Part shown: piece after piece, positions 1-8,753 of the stretch
Layout of the letters: every line of letters begins with the position of its first letter
How positions within the stretch are numbered: position 1 is the first letter of the stretch
Origin: Myxococcales bacterium
Lineage (GTDB): Bacteria; Myxococcota; UBA796; SXON01
Direction: 5' to 3'
Assembly: GCA_009692585.1 (NCBI GenBank)
Contig: SHYX01000084.1
Location: forward strand, 1 to 10,973
Length of the DNA stretch: 10,973 bases
Program-made: the position numbers and the translations under genes
Notes under the pieces: generated by a model
Told to the model about the DNA's origin: nothing
The model's database searches: none
Seen by the model: the letters and a program-made list of their open reading frames with translations, nothing else

Positions 1-1
1 C

Positions 2-319
2 TCGGTGCCGTACGACCTGGTCCTGGAGATGGACGAGATCAACGACGACTTCTGCAAGACGGACGTGGTGCTGGTGATCGGCGCCAACGACATTGTCAAC
101 CCGGGGGCGCTCGACGACCGAGCTAGCCCCATCTACGGCATGCCAGTGCTCCCCGCGTGGGAGGCTGCGCGCGTCGTCGTGTTCAAGCGCGGCCGGGGCG
201 CGGGCTACGCTGGCGTCGAAAACCCGCTCTTCGTGCTGCCGAACTCCCGCATGCTCTACGGCGACGCCAAAAGGAGCATGGACGCCATCCTCGACGCGTT
301 GCGGACGCGAATCCGGTGA
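2..319 (+). CDS. pntB: NAD(P) transhydrogenase subunit beta, C-terminal part (5' truncated by window edge)
   Basis: This is the NADPH-binding domain III of the membrane proton-translocating transhydrogenase, which moves hydride between NADH and NADP+ coupled to proton flow across the inner membrane. About 105 residues are visible. The family signature runs through the whole piece: [15 protein letters not shown] (the nucleotide-binding loop), [14 protein letters not shown], the VVVFKRG lysine-arginine strand, [10 protein letters not shown], and the terminal [16 protein letters not shown] helix. The membrane domain and upstream pntA genes lie outside the window. The open frame begins at base 2 with no credible start, as expected for a gene cut by the window edge. 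Its TGA stop overlaps the GTG of the next gene (GTGA), implying translational coupling. The family assignment is close to certain; only the missing 5' part is unseen. Confidence 0.95.
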   Translation, partial: SVPYDLVLEMDEINDDFCKTDVVLVIGANDIVNPGALDDRASPIYGMPVLPAWEAARVVVFKRGRGAGYAGVENPLFVLPNSRMLYGDAKRSMDAILDALRTRIR

Positions 320-2295
320 CCCCGAGGCGCTACGATCGAATCGCGTTGGTGGCGATGCCCGTGGTGGCCCTGCTGCTCGGGGTGGGGTGGTGGGGGTGGT
401 CCAGGGCGCAGGAGAAGGCGGCGCTGACGGCCTCCGCTGCCGAGGCGGAGGAGCTCGCGGCCCCGGTCCGGGAGAAGATGGACGCGGCGCGGGCGACCCC
501 GGTCGACATCGACACCACCATTCGTGTGGTGCACGAGATCGATCGCGCGCTCGCCGATCACGGCACGCTGCGGGCATACCTGTCCGCCGCGGCTGCCCAG
601 GACTACGCCGGGGTGGCCCCGGATGTGCTGGAGGCCCGCGAAGCCATCCTCGACGTGCTGTTCCGCATGCACGCGCTCCAGACCGTGGCCGACGAGAAGG
701 AGGAGGTGTGGAAGGTATCGGCCGAGTACCTCCTCAAGACAATGTCGCTGGTGGAGGTCCAGGGGGGGCTGACCCCAGGAGCAGCGGTGGACATCGACCG
801 GGCTCAGGCGCAGAAGCTCCTCGAAGAATTACGCCGGGAGAAGGCAGAGCACGCTCGCGTGGCCAATGCGCTGCGGGGGGAGGAGGACGCGCTGTACACG
901 GCGGTGTCCGGGTACGCCCGTACGCTCAAGCCGCACATCGAGGCCTGGGAGCGGCTCTGCCTGTTGCGCGATCGTTCGCGGCTGGCGGCGCGCAACGGGG
1001 ACTGGGCGGCGAGCCTCGCGGCCGCCGAGGAGGCCATCGCGGCCTCGCCGACCGAGCGGGAGGCCCACCTGCTGGCGGCGCAAGCGTTGCTGGAGGGCGG
1101 CAACGAGGAAGATCTTCCGCGAGCCGAGGCGCTGCTGGCGGGCCTGCTCTCCGAACGCTCGGACCAGAGCGCGCCGGCGCTGCTCCTGACCGGGGTGCTC
1201 CTGCGCCGTCGCGGCGACCCCGCGGGCGCGCGCCTGGCGTTCGAGCAGTCCGCGTCGATGTACCCCAAGCAGGCAGAGGCGCTGCAGGACACCCTCGACC
1301 CGTACCGGCAGCGGGCCTACCTCGATCAGTCCCGGCAGGGCGGCTGGATCCTCGAAGGCTATCGCTCCACGATGCTCGGCGCCGGCTACTACAGCCCGGA
1401 CCTGCAGCTCGCCAAAGATATGTTCGATCGAGGACAGTTCGAGCAGGGCAAGCAGCGCGTGCTCGAGCACTTCGGCCGCCGGCGCGCCCAGGCCCAGTGG
1501 GACTTCCTGCTCTCAGACATCCAATTCTGCCTGGACCTGCTGGGCGACGACTACCGGTCCATCTTTCCCGAGGACGCCTGGCTCGACCTGGTCGTGGCCC
1601 CCGAGCTGCTGAGCGGGGGCATTACGCTATCTGTTGACAATCGGTCTGAGCGAACTCTGCGAAATGTGACGCTCGTGCTCGCCATCCAGTACACCGACAT
1701 GTTGCCAGGCCAGTACGTCGCGACCGCGGCGGACCGGACGCTGCCCGCCGTGCTCCCTCGCGAGGCGACTGACTTCGGGCGCATGGACGTCGACACCGAG
1801 TGGCTGGGCAAGAACAAGACCCGCGCCGACGTGGTCCAGCACCGCGCCGTGCTCCTGTCCGACGACGCGGTCGTCTGGGTCGACACCGACGCGTTCAAGA
1901 TGGCCGAAGCCCGCGAATTCCAGCGCCGCCCGTCGAAGGCGAACCCGACGATGGCGTCTCGGATGGACGTGCTGACCCGCGAGGCCGGCGCCGCAGCCAC
2001 CGTAACGGCGGCCATGCGCCTCGGAAACGACGGCGTCGTTCTCCGGCTGCCGAGGGGGCTCTCCATCCTGGCACCGGTGTTCACCCTCGAGTACGGGGGT
2101 CAGGAGATCGCCGCCACGCGCAACGTGATCGAGGGCGACGAGATCGTGCTCGACTTCCGCGGGCTCGCCAACTTCGAGAGCCCGGACGCTTCCCTGGGCG
2201 ATCTGGTGTTGACCGTGCGCAGCCTGTTCGGCGAGCGGCGCCTTCGCTGGGCGCCCGCGGGAGGCATGCGCTGGCGATTTGTCGGGGTGAGCTGA
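316..2295 (+). CDS. Membrane-anchored TPR-like/coiled-coil protein with beta-rich C-terminal domain (659 aa)
   Basis: I do not recognise a named family. From the GTG that overlaps the pntB stop, the protein starts with a basic stretch (RRYDR) and one transmembrane helix (about residues 9-28, rich in V, L, G and W), so the rest is probably periplasmic or extracytoplasmic. A helical, charged region follows, with a coiled-coil-like segment around 160-200. Two or three TPR-like helix pairs span about 216-325 (for example [17 protein letters not shown] and [17 protein letters not shown]). The region after about residue 436 turns beta-rich ([20 protein letters not shown]), like an Ig-type sandwich. 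An ATG at 355 is an alternative start but would remove the positive N-terminal residues. Codons are strongly G/C-ending except in a patch near 1621-1665, at the helical/beta boundary. The stop overlaps the next gene's ATG (TGATG), so it probably works with the GT-C-like protein as a scaffold or adaptor; that role is inference. Confidence 0.8.
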   Translation: MTPRRYDRIALVAMPVVALLLGVGWWGWSRAQEKAALTASAAEAEELAAPVREKMDAARATPVDIDTTIRVVHEIDRALADHGTLRAYLSAAAAQDYAGVAPDVLEAREAILDVLFRMHALQTVADEKEEVWKVSAEYLLKTMSLVEVQGGLTPGAAVDIDRAQAQKLLEELRREKAEHARVANALRGEEDALYTAVSGYARTLKPHIEAWERLCLLRDRSRLAARNGDWAASLAAAEEAIAASPTEREAHLLAAQALLEGGNEEDLPRAEALLAGLLSERSDQSAPALLLTGVLLRRRGDPAGARLAFEQSASMYPKQAEALQDTLDPYRQRAYLDQSRQGGWILEGYRSTMLGAGYYSPDLQLAKDMFDRGQFEQGKQRVLEHFGRRRAQAQWDFLLSDIQFCLDLLGDDYRSIFPEDAWLDLVVAPELLSGGITLSVDNRSERTLRNVTLVLAIQYTDMLPGQYVATAADRTLPAVLPREATDFGRMDVDTEWLGKNKTRADVVQHRAVLLSDDAVVWVDTDAFKMAEAREFQRRPSKANPTMASRMDVLTREAGAAATVTAAMRLGNDGVVLRLPRGLSILAPVFTLEYGGQEIAATRNVIEGDEIVLDFRGLANFESPDASLGDLVLTVRSLFGERRLRWAPAGGMRWRFVGVS

Positions 2296-3989
2296 TGATG
2301 TTGCGTGCCAGCAGGCTGCTGAAAAACCTCCCGTCACACATCGCCCGCTGGGCCGACACCCTCGGGGTGCTCGTCTCGCTCGCCGTGGGGCTCCTGCTCT
2401 GGGCAGCCGACCGCCAACAATCCTCCGCGCTCCTGCCCGCAGGGTCGCCGTGGTGGGCGCGCGTCCGAGACCATCTGCTCGACGGGCCGGACGCGGGTAG
2501 CTGGGCCGCCAGCGCTGTGGCCCTCTCGCTCGGGCGCGTGCAGGACCTCGACGCACACCGCCTGCCCGTACTGCCATACGTGACCGCCTTCGTCCTGAAT
2601 TTTCAGCCAGATACAGGGCTCGCAGGTCACCTCGTGAACCACGTGCTCCATGTGTCGCTCGGGCCCGTCATCTACCTGCTCGCCAGCCGGTGGATGCCCC
2701 GTGGCATGGCCCTTGGCGCGGCCATCACGGCGGTGACCTTCCCCTTGGGCGTAACGGCCGCGGACCGCTACGGCGTGGATCCGCTCGTGGCGTTCGCCAT
2801 CCCGGCCTCGCTCCTCGCCGCGGAATGCGCCGCGCGCTGGCCCGCCTGGGCGGCGCTGTACGGCGTGCTGGTGGGCGTGGCCTGCACCTGTCACCTCACG
2901 ACGATCGGGATGTGGGCGCCGGCGCTGCTGCTGACCCTGCTGCGCGGACACCCTGGCTGGCGGCGCTGGCTCGGGACCTTGGGCCTGGCCGGCGGTGTGC
3001 TGGTGGGGGTAGGCACCCTGTACGCCGAGTACCCCACGTTGCCGATCAACCTGCTGATCGGCAGTATCGCGGAGGGCGTGGCGCCCACCGGGCCCACCGC
3101 CCGCGACGCCGGAGCGTACGCGTTGGCGCAGCAGGCCGTGGCCATCGTCTTGGCGGGGGGGCCCGCCGCGCTGGACGGCGTGATCTCGCTCCTCGCCGTA
3201 TCCACGCGCCCCGCGTGGATGCCGTGGGCGGCGGCCATCGCGCTCCCCTGGCTCGGGATGTGGGGGCCACTCGTGGATCCGCGCTCGCCCGGCCGTTCAG
3301 GCCTGGCGTCGGAGCTGTTTGGGGGCCTGCGCGCGGGGCTCCCGCTTGCGGCCGCGCTCGTCCCGCTCCTGGCGTTCGCCGCAGCGGGCTCGCCCCCCCG
3401 CTACAGCGCCAACTTCGTCCCGCTCGGCGTGGTGCTGGTCTTTCGCGGGCTGGCGACCGTGCCCACGCTGATCGATCGCGTGGGCCGACACATGTCGTCC
3501 CGCTGGCCGCGCGGGGGTCTGGCGCTCCTCCTCGGACTGGCCACCGCCGCGGGCCTCTGGAGAGAGGATCTCGCGCTCGCGCCCTCCCGGCTCCCCCCCT
3601 CGATGCGCGACGTGGCCGACTGGCGGCTCGGCGCGGTGCTGCGCGAACACTTTAGCCCGGGGGGCGGAGCCTCCTGCCTCCGTCGTGAGGCGATTGCATA
3701 CGCAGGGCGCGTCTATTGCCCATATTCTCCAGGTAACAACTTTCGATTCAAGGACGATCCCCATCGAGCCCACCTCACGGCGGAGTGCACCGGCGAAGGC
3801 CCCGTTCCCTACGTGCTGCTCACGGGCGACGGGCTCGGCGCGTCCGCCGACCGCCTGGAGATGGACGCGTGGGTCGAGGCCAACGCCACGTTGGTGACGA
3901 CGTATTCGGATCCGTTCATCGATGCGCGAATCTACGCCGTGGAGCGGCTGGCGGCGGAGCCGGACCCGCCGTCAGACCTTCCCGAGTAG
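2295..3989 (+). CDS. Polytopic membrane protein, GT-C (GT39/ArnT-like) glycosyltransferase-like (564 aa)
   Basis: The product is an integral membrane protein with roughly 10 hydrophobic helices, from about residue 22 to 420, then a soluble tail of about 120 residues. After the first helix, a loop holds acidic residues and the pattern DGPDAGSWAASAVALSLGR followed by DLDAHRLP. A D-x-W, G-R, D-x-H-R-x-P layout like this occurs in the first external loop of GT-C-type transferases that use lipid-phosphate sugar donors. That is resemblance, not proof. The tail has three cysteines (SCLRRE, VYCPYS, ECTGEG) and ends close to the membrane-protein boundary pattern of this class. The start is ATG 2295 (a second ATG follows at once), overlapping the upstream TGA by one base, with a G-rich stretch at 2284-2287 as a possible ribosome site. 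The 3' end overlaps the convergent glycosyltransferase remnant by 18 bases. The tail-encoding part near 3640-3760 uses more A/T-ending codons than the rest. It could instead be an uncharacterised transporter. Confidence 0.72.
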   Translation: MMLRASRLLKNLPSHIARWADTLGVLVSLAVGLLLWAADRQQSSALLPAGSPWWARVRDHLLDGPDAGSWAASAVALSLGRVQDLDAHRLPVLPYVTAFVLNFQPDTGLAGHLVNHVLHVSLGPVIYLLASRWMPRGMALGAAITAVTFPLGVTAADRYGVDPLVAFAIPASLLAAECAARWPAWAALYGVLVGVACTCHLTTIGMWAPALLLTLLRGHPGWRRWLGTLGLAGGVLVGVGTLYAEYPTLPINLLIGSIAEGVAPTGPTARDAGAYALAQQAVAIVLAGGPAALDGVISLLAVSTRPAWMPWAAAIALPWLGMWGPLVDPRSPGRSGLASELFGGLRAGLPLAAALVPLLAFAAAGSPPRYSANFVPLGVVLVFRGLATVPTLIDRVGRHMSSRWPRGGLALLLGLATAAGLWREDLALAPSRLPPSMRDVADWRLGAVLREHFSPGGGASCLRREAIAYAGRVYCPYSPGNNFRFKDDPHRAHLTAECTGEGPVPYVLLTGDGLGASADRLEMDAWVEANATLVTTYSDPFIDARIYAVERLAAEPDPPSDLPE

Positions 3990-4380
3990 GCCTTCGAGCA
4001 CGTTGGGAAGCCGCGTACCGTCATCCAAGAGCTGCGGCACCAGATCGGCGTTGACCGAGGAGGCCTGATACACCAGGACGTGGGCACCGGGCTCCCGACG
4101 GGCGGCGCGGAGCTCCGGACGCAGGATGGGGGGCACCAGCGTGGTCCGCTCCTTCCGGAGGGGGGCGTCGAAGAACGTGCTGATCACGTAGTGCCACGCA
4201 CCCGGCATCTTCGCCTTTACCGCCGCCTTCGCCGGCGAGGCGGCGCGCGAGGAACGCGTGCGCGCGTCCCGACACTACGCAGTGGACCTCATTGCCGCGA
4301 TCGAGGAGCCACTCGATGACCACCCGCGACCGGATGGCGTGCCCCATTCCTTCGCCCACGACACCGCACAGGATGCGCAT
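3972..4380 (-). pseudogene. Glycosyltransferase family protein (COG1819-like), internally deleted and frameshifted
   Basis: Two pieces of one family lie back to back in different frames. The N-terminal piece (4380 down to about 4230) begins MRILCGVVGEGMGHAIRSR and runs to VVSGRAHAFLARRLAGEG, the donor-side start of bacterial GT-B glycosyltransferases with the GxGHAxR motif. The frame then shifts by one base. The second piece (about 4226 to 3972) reads AVKAKMPGAWHYVISTFF, then RKERTTLVPPILRPEL and HVLVYQASS, which from my knowledge of the family normally lie roughly 100 residues further on. It also stops soon after, without the C-terminal nucleotide-sugar half. So the middle and most of the C-terminus are missing and no full enzyme can be made. 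The start is well supported by AAAGG at 4387-4391, six bases upstream of ATG. The 3' end overlaps the GT-C-like gene. An assembly collapse could give the same picture. Confidence 0.8.
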
Positions 4381-4440
4381 CCAACGCCTTTAAGCTCTGT
4401 GGCGGTCCCATGAACGCCAGTGCCGTGCGAACATGAGCGG
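4381..4440. other. Short divergent intergenic region
   Basis: About 60 bases separate the minus-strand glycosyltransferase remnant from the + strand nitroreductase-family gene, so promoters for both directions should lie here or inside the flanking reading frames. A TTTAAG near 4389-4394 is the only AT-rich, -10-like string. I see no convincing -35 partner, operator palindrome or leader structure. Confidence 0.35.
4387..4391 (-). promoter_or_regulatory. Ribosome binding site of the glycosyltransferase remnant
   Basis: On the minus strand this reads AAAGG with a six-base spacer to the ATG at 4380. It fixes the start of the N-terminal fragment and suggests the gene was once translated normally. 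Confidence 0.55.
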
Positions 4441-5202
4441 GTGCACCCTACCGCCGTGCGAGCGCCGTCCTTCTTCGCAGGGCCTCCGGGCCCCACCATC
4501 GCGACCATCGCGGCGCTGGTGACGGCGGCGACGCTGGCGCCCACGGGGCACAACGCCCAGCCCTGGCGCTACGAGTGGACGGCAGGACGGCTCATCTGCC
4601 GCCTGGATCGCTGGCGCCTGCTCCCGGCGCTGGACTACGGCGACGTCGGCGCCTGGACAGGGCTGGGCGCCGCGGCGGTAAACCTGGAATATGCTGCGCG
4701 CTCCGCCGGCTATGTCGCGCTCACCGCTCCCGCGGGTGACGATTCGGCCGGTGCCGATGCCAGCGTGGCCTGGGCCGTTCGGTTCGCGGCCGACACACCC
4801 GACGAGGATCCTCTGCACCGCTGGATCGCCCTGCGCGCGACCAACCGGAGCGCGTGCGCGCCGCTCCCGCTCGGCGCGGCCGCCGAGGCGCTGACCGCGG
4901 CCGTGGAGGGCCGTGAGCTGTTGATCGCCACCGATGCCGCACACCGCGCCACGCTCGCCGACGCGGTTGGAGAGGCGGACCGGCTCGCCTGGCCGCTCGC
5001 GCCGCTGCACGCCGAGATCGTGCACGGGCTGCGGTGGTCGCGCGCGGAGGTGGCCGCGCATCGCGACGGTCTCGAGGTGGCCGCGCTCGGGCTCGGCCGG
5101 GCCATGTACCCCCTCGGACCTTGGATGGGGGCCGACCTCGACCGCGCCGAACGGGCTTTTCGAAGTGTTTTTCCTGTGGAGAGCGTGCTGTGCGTCCGGT
5201 AG
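4441..5202 (+). CDS. Nitroreductase-family FMN-binding protein (Acg-like), C-terminally short (253 aa)
   Basis: The family hallmark is LAPTGHNAQPWRY at about residues 32-44, equivalent to the 'APSxHNxQPWRF' FMN-contact motif of Acg-type and related nitroreductases, followed at about 134 by TNRSAC, matching the usual T-N-R-R/x segment. Such proteins bind FMN and either reduce substrates with NAD(P)H or sequester flavin; which applies here cannot be told. Relatives I know of are about 320-330 residues and carry a second flavin-contacting half. This one stops after about 253, just past an amphipathic helix (LGLGRAMYPLGPWMGADL), so the C-terminal part appears lost. The start is uncertain: GTG at 4420, 4441 or 4456 are all possible and none has a good Shine-Dalgarno; 4441 is a compromise. 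Its last 13 bases overlap the methyltransferase start, and its final residues are read through that gene's ribosome site. Confidence 0.7.
   Translation: MHPTAVRAPSFFAGPPGPTIATIAALVTAATLAPTGHNAQPWRYEWTAGRLICRLDRWRLLPALDYGDVGAWTGLGAAAVNLEYAARSAGYVALTAPAGDDSAGADASVAWAVRFAADTPDEDPLHRWIALRATNRSACAPLPLGAAAEALTAAVEGRELLIATDAAHRATLADAVGEADRLAWPLAPLHAEIVHGLRWSRAEVAAHRDGLEVAALGLGRAMYPLGPWMGADLDRAERAFRSVFPVESVLCVR
5178..5183 (+). promoter_or_regulatory. Ribosome binding site deciding the methyltransferase start
   Basis: GGAGAG lies six bases before GTG 5190, inside the end of the nitroreductase-like gene. It selects this GTG over the longer open frame that begins at 5034. Confidence 0.65.
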
Positions 5203-5915
5203 CCGACCCCTACGACGGGATCGGCGCCTTCTACGACGCCGAGCTCGGGGACGCGAGCGCAGATGCTGCGTACTTCGCCCGAAATACCGGATCGGGCCCT
5301 CTGCTCGTGCTGGGCTGCGGCACGGGGCGGATCTGCCGGCTGCTCGCCACGGACCGCCAGGTCACCGGGCTGGATCGGTCCGCGTCCATGCTGACCATCG
5401 CGCGCGCCTCCTCCGACCGCATCCGTTGGATCGAAGGGGACATGCGCGCCTTCGACCTGGGTACCTTCGGCGAAGTCCTCTTACCGCACGGCGCCTTCGC
5501 GTTCCTGCACGGCAGGGCCGACCCTCTGGCGTGCCTCCAGGCATGTGCGCGCGCACTCACGACGGGCGGTCTCCTGACCATCGATCTGCCGGCGCCCGAT
5601 TTCGCGCTCCTCGGCGTGGCCCACTCCCCCGAGGCCAGGGCCTGGCAGGGGTACGTAGGCGGTCGCCACGCGCACAGAACCCGAGAGGTTCGTCGTGACG
5701 CAACTGCACTCAGAATCGATCTTCTCGATCGGTATTTCCTTGAAGATCGACTCATCGCAACATCGCTTCTACCCCTGCAGCTCGCGCTGCCCCGGGAGCT
5801 GGAGTGGCTGTGCGAAGCCGCCGGCTTCTACGTCGACGCCTTTGTGGGCGACTACGCAGGCGGGCCCGTCCGCGACCGGTGTGACCGCATCGTGGTAAGG
5901 GCCGTTCGATGTTGA
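5190..5915 (+). CDS. Class I SAM-dependent methyltransferase (241 aa)
   Basis: A cytoplasmic Rossmann-fold methyltransferase. The N-terminus reads DPYDGIGAFYDAELG, the usual Y-D-x(n)-Y-D entry helix. Motif I is LVLGCGTGRICRLLA (about residues 39-53), motif II is VTGLDRSASML with the acidic residue for the ribose of SAM, motif III is IEGDMRAFDLG, and a post-motif strand holds GGLLTIDLPAPDF. The protein is full length for small Methyltransf_25/11-type enzymes and ends in beta strands (ELEWLCEAAGFYVDAFVGDY, then DRIVVRAV). The substrate cannot be inferred. GTG 5190 is chosen because of the GGAGAG at 5178-5183 and because upstream sequence in this frame only mirrors the previous gene. It overlaps the previous gene by 13 bases and the next gene's ATG by 7, so the three are probably co-translated. 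A stretch around 5695-5770 uses many rare-type codons (aga, cta, ctt, gca), unlike its flanks. Confidence 0.88.
   Translation: MRPVADPYDGIGAFYDAELGDASADAAYFARNTGSGPLLVLGCGTGRICRLLATDRQVTGLDRSASMLTIARASSDRIRWIEGDMRAFDLGTFGEVLLPHGAFAFLHGRADPLACLQACARALTTGGLLTIDLPAPDFALLGVAHSPEARAWQGYVGGRHAHRTREVRRDATALRIDLLDRYFLEDRLIATSLLPLQLALPRELEWLCEAAGFYVDAFVGDYAGGPVRDRCDRIVVRAVRC
5897..5901 (+). promoter_or_regulatory. Ribosome binding site of the hydrolase lipoprotein
   Basis: AAGGG with a seven-base spacer to ATG 5909, within the end of the methyltransferase gene. An in-frame TGA at 5882-5884 and no other start codon after it make 5909 the only possible conventional start, which matters because the resulting signal peptide is extremely short. 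Confidence 0.6.
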
Positions 5916-7867
5916 TCCTCGCCGCCTGTACCGGTACCGACACCGACACCGCTCCCCCCGAGGAGGCCGCCCGGGTCGTGCTCTCGGCCGACGCCTACGT
6001 GTCGTTGCCCTATGCAGTGGCCGGGGATGCCGTGTCGGACGGAGCGTTCACGCTGTCTTCCGGGAACCGCAGCTCTACCGGTGGGCTGCGCCTGACCGTC
6101 GACGGCGAGTTCGAGGTGGAGGGCGACACCGCCGCGATCGCTGCAAACGAATCACGCAGCTTCATCGTAAGCTATTCTGGAGATTCCTCCGAGCCCTCCG
6201 TCGCGACCGGCACCGCCACGTTGAGCGTCGACGGGTCGACGGTCACGGTGGGGCTCGCCGCCGTGATCGGGCACCCCGACCTGCCCGCCGCATCGTGGAT
6301 CTCCAACGGGTACGGCCACGAAGTGACGCTCGCCTTGCCGTCCGCGCCCTATCCGTATGAGGACGAGGCGTACGACGACCCCTCGGTGCTCCTGTACGTA
6401 CCGGAGGGTCTGTCGGACCAGGGGGCGGTGGGCATCGTGACCCACTTGCACGGCCACAACGCCACGATCGCGTCGATCGTCCCCTCCCAGAAGCTGGTCA
6501 ACCAGGTGTCGCTGTCGGGCCGTGACGCCGTGCTCGTGGTGCCTCAGGGGCCTGTCGACGCCGCCGACGGCGACTTCGGGCGGCTCGACGAGCCGGGCGG
6601 GTACGCCAATCTCGTGCGCGACGTGCTCTCTGTCCTGTACCGCGACGGCTACATCGCCCGACCCACGGTCGGGGGCCTGGCGCTCACCGCCCACTCCGGC
6701 GGCTACCTCGCCACCGCCGCCATCGTGCGCGAGGGTGGCCTTCCCATCACGGCCGTCCACCTGTTCGACGCGTTGTACGGGGAGTCCGACACCTTTGCCG
6801 ACTATGCCGAAGCGGGGGGCATCCTTCGGTCGAGCTACACCAGCGGCGGCGGTACCGACGCCGCCAATGAGGCGCTCCGCGCAGATCTCGCGTCTCGCGG
6901 CTTGGTCGTATCTGAGGATCTATCTAATGAATCTCTGGCAACGACCAGGGCCAGCATCTCTTGGATCGACGCTGCACACGCGGAGTGCCTGACCGAAGAA
7001 CGCTCCTACGCGCGCTGGCTCGCCGCGAGCGGCCTGCCTCACAACCCGCTGTCTCCTCCGGAGCTTTCGGCCACGGTGTCCGACGGCTCCAACACCACCG
7101 TCACCTGGCGCGCGGACGCCGGGGGCGAGGCGCTGCGCTACCGTGTCGAGGGCTCGGACGACGGCGCGCGCTGGACGTTGCTCACCGACGCCAGCGCCTC
7201 GCCGGTCACGGTGGCCAACGCCGCGCTCATCCGCCTGCTCACCACCGACTCGACCTTCGGCAACTCGGAGCCCTCCGACACGTACGGGGCTACCGGCAGC
7301 GAATGGCTCGTGGTCGACGGGTTCGACCGCGTGTTGGACGGCAGCTACGACCAGCCCACGCACACGTTTGCCAGCAAGGTGGGCAGGGCGCTCGGGGACT
7401 ATTCGGTGGCCAGCAACGATGTCGTGGCCGCGGGCGAGGTCTCTCTCTCCAGCTTCGGATCCGTCGTCTGGCTGCTGGGCGACGAGAGCGTGCGAGACCG
7501 CACGTTCGAGGCCGCAGAGATGTTGGCGATCGAGGACTACGTCGTAAGCGGCGGGGTGCTCGTCGTGAGCGGCTCGGAGGTGGGCTACGCGACGGACGCC
7601 GATTGGTTGTCGGAGGTCCTGCACACCACGCTCGTGGCAGATGACGCCGGCACCACCACAGTGGAAAGCTGGACCGTCGGCGACGAGTACACCGAGGACT
7701 ACCCGGACGTGCTGGCGGGCGACGCCACGCTGTGGGAGTGGTCGACGGGTGGCGCCGCCGCGGTGGGCTACGACCGGCAGATCGTCGTGATCGGGTTTGG
7801 CTTGGAGAACCTCTCCAGCGCGCAGCTCGACGTGGCGATTGCCGAGATCGACAGCTGGGTGGAATAG
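5909..7867 (+). CDS. Multidomain surface lipoprotein: alpha/beta-hydrolase-like, fibronectin III-like and GATase-like domains (652 aa)
   Basis: The N-terminus is MLILAACTGTDTDTAPPEE: a lipobox (LAAC) with the modified cysteine at residue 7, then a short Asp-Thr linker. An Ig-like beta domain follows (about 24-115). The next segment (about 122-380) looks like a serine hydrolase of the alpha/beta fold: an H-x-H-G strand (THLHGHN, from 178), a nucleophile elbow LTAHSGGY with Ser263, an acid candidate at Asp287 (HLFDALYG) and a histidine candidate at 357 (DAAHAEC). The exact substrate (ester, peptide or polysaccharide-linked group) is not readable. Residues about 384-467 fit a fibronectin type III domain. 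The end (about 468-652: VVDGFDRV, VWLLGDES, YVVSGGVLVVSGSEVGY) resembles a class I glutamine-amidotransferase-like Rossmann domain without an obvious catalytic cysteine. The gene begins inside the methyltransferase and ends 10 bases from the convergent FGE-like gene. Confidence 0.78.
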   Translation: MLILAACTGTDTDTAPPEEAARVVLSADAYVSLPYAVAGDAVSDGAFTLSSGNRSSTGGLRLTVDGEFEVEGDTAAIAANESRSFIVSYSGDSSEPSVATGTATLSVDGSTVTVGLAAVIGHPDLPAASWISNGYGHEVTLALPSAPYPYEDEAYDDPSVLLYVPEGLSDQGAVGIVTHLHGHNATIASIVPSQKLVNQVSLSGRDAVLVVPQGPVDAADGDFGRLDEPGGYANLVRDVLSVLYRDGYIARPTVGGLALTAHSGGYLATAAIVREGGLPITAVHLFDALYGESDTFADYAEAGGILRSSYTSGGGTDAANEALRADLASRGLVVSEDLSNESLATTRASISWIDAAHAECLTEERSYARWLAASGLPHNPLSPPELSATVSDGSNTTVTWRADAGGEALRYRVEGSDDGARWTLLTDASASPVTVANAALIRLLTTDSTFGNSEPSDTYGATGSEWLVVDGFDRVLDGSYDQPTHTFASKVGRALGDYSVASNDVVAAGEVSLSSFGSVVWLLGDESVRDRTFEAAEMLAIEDYVVSGGVLVVSGSEVGYATDADWLSEVLHTTLVADDAGTTTVESWTVGDEYTEDYPDVLAGDATLWEWSTGGAAAVGYDRQIVVIGFGLENLSSAQLDVAIAEIDSWVE

Positions 7868-7877
7868 CCAGGTCCGC

Positions 7878-8744
<867 letters not shown>

Positions 8745-8749
8745 GTTGA

Positions 8750-8753
8750 CTCC
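8750..8753 (-). promoter_or_regulatory. Ribosome binding site of the FGE-like lipoprotein
   Basis: Minus-strand GGAG, five bases before ATG 8744. It favours the short form of the signal peptide over the ATG at 8813, whose upstream GGA is weaker. Confidence 0.55.

Noticed and set aside
93..1637. 514-codon + strand frame overlapping pntB and the TPR-like gene
   Set aside because: Arg/Gly/Ala-rich translation with no domain, typical of an alternate frame in GC-rich DNA; the other frame has the membrane helix, TPR pattern and GC3 bias.
1627..2577. Minus-strand 316-codon frame across the TPR-like/GT-C junction
   Set aside because: Low-complexity Arg/Gly/Pro translation opposite two well-supported genes.
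3972..4208. The C-terminal glycosyltransferase piece as an independent 78-aa gene
   Set aside because: Family similarity begins upstream of its ATG (AVKAK) and continues from the middle of a known enzyme, so it is a fragment rather than a gene start.
5034..5189. Longer N-terminus of the methyltransferase from 5034
   Set aside because: The extension is Arg/Gly-rich shadow of the nitroreductase-like gene, while GTG 5190 has GGAGAG at ideal spacing and starts at the family's usual N-terminus.
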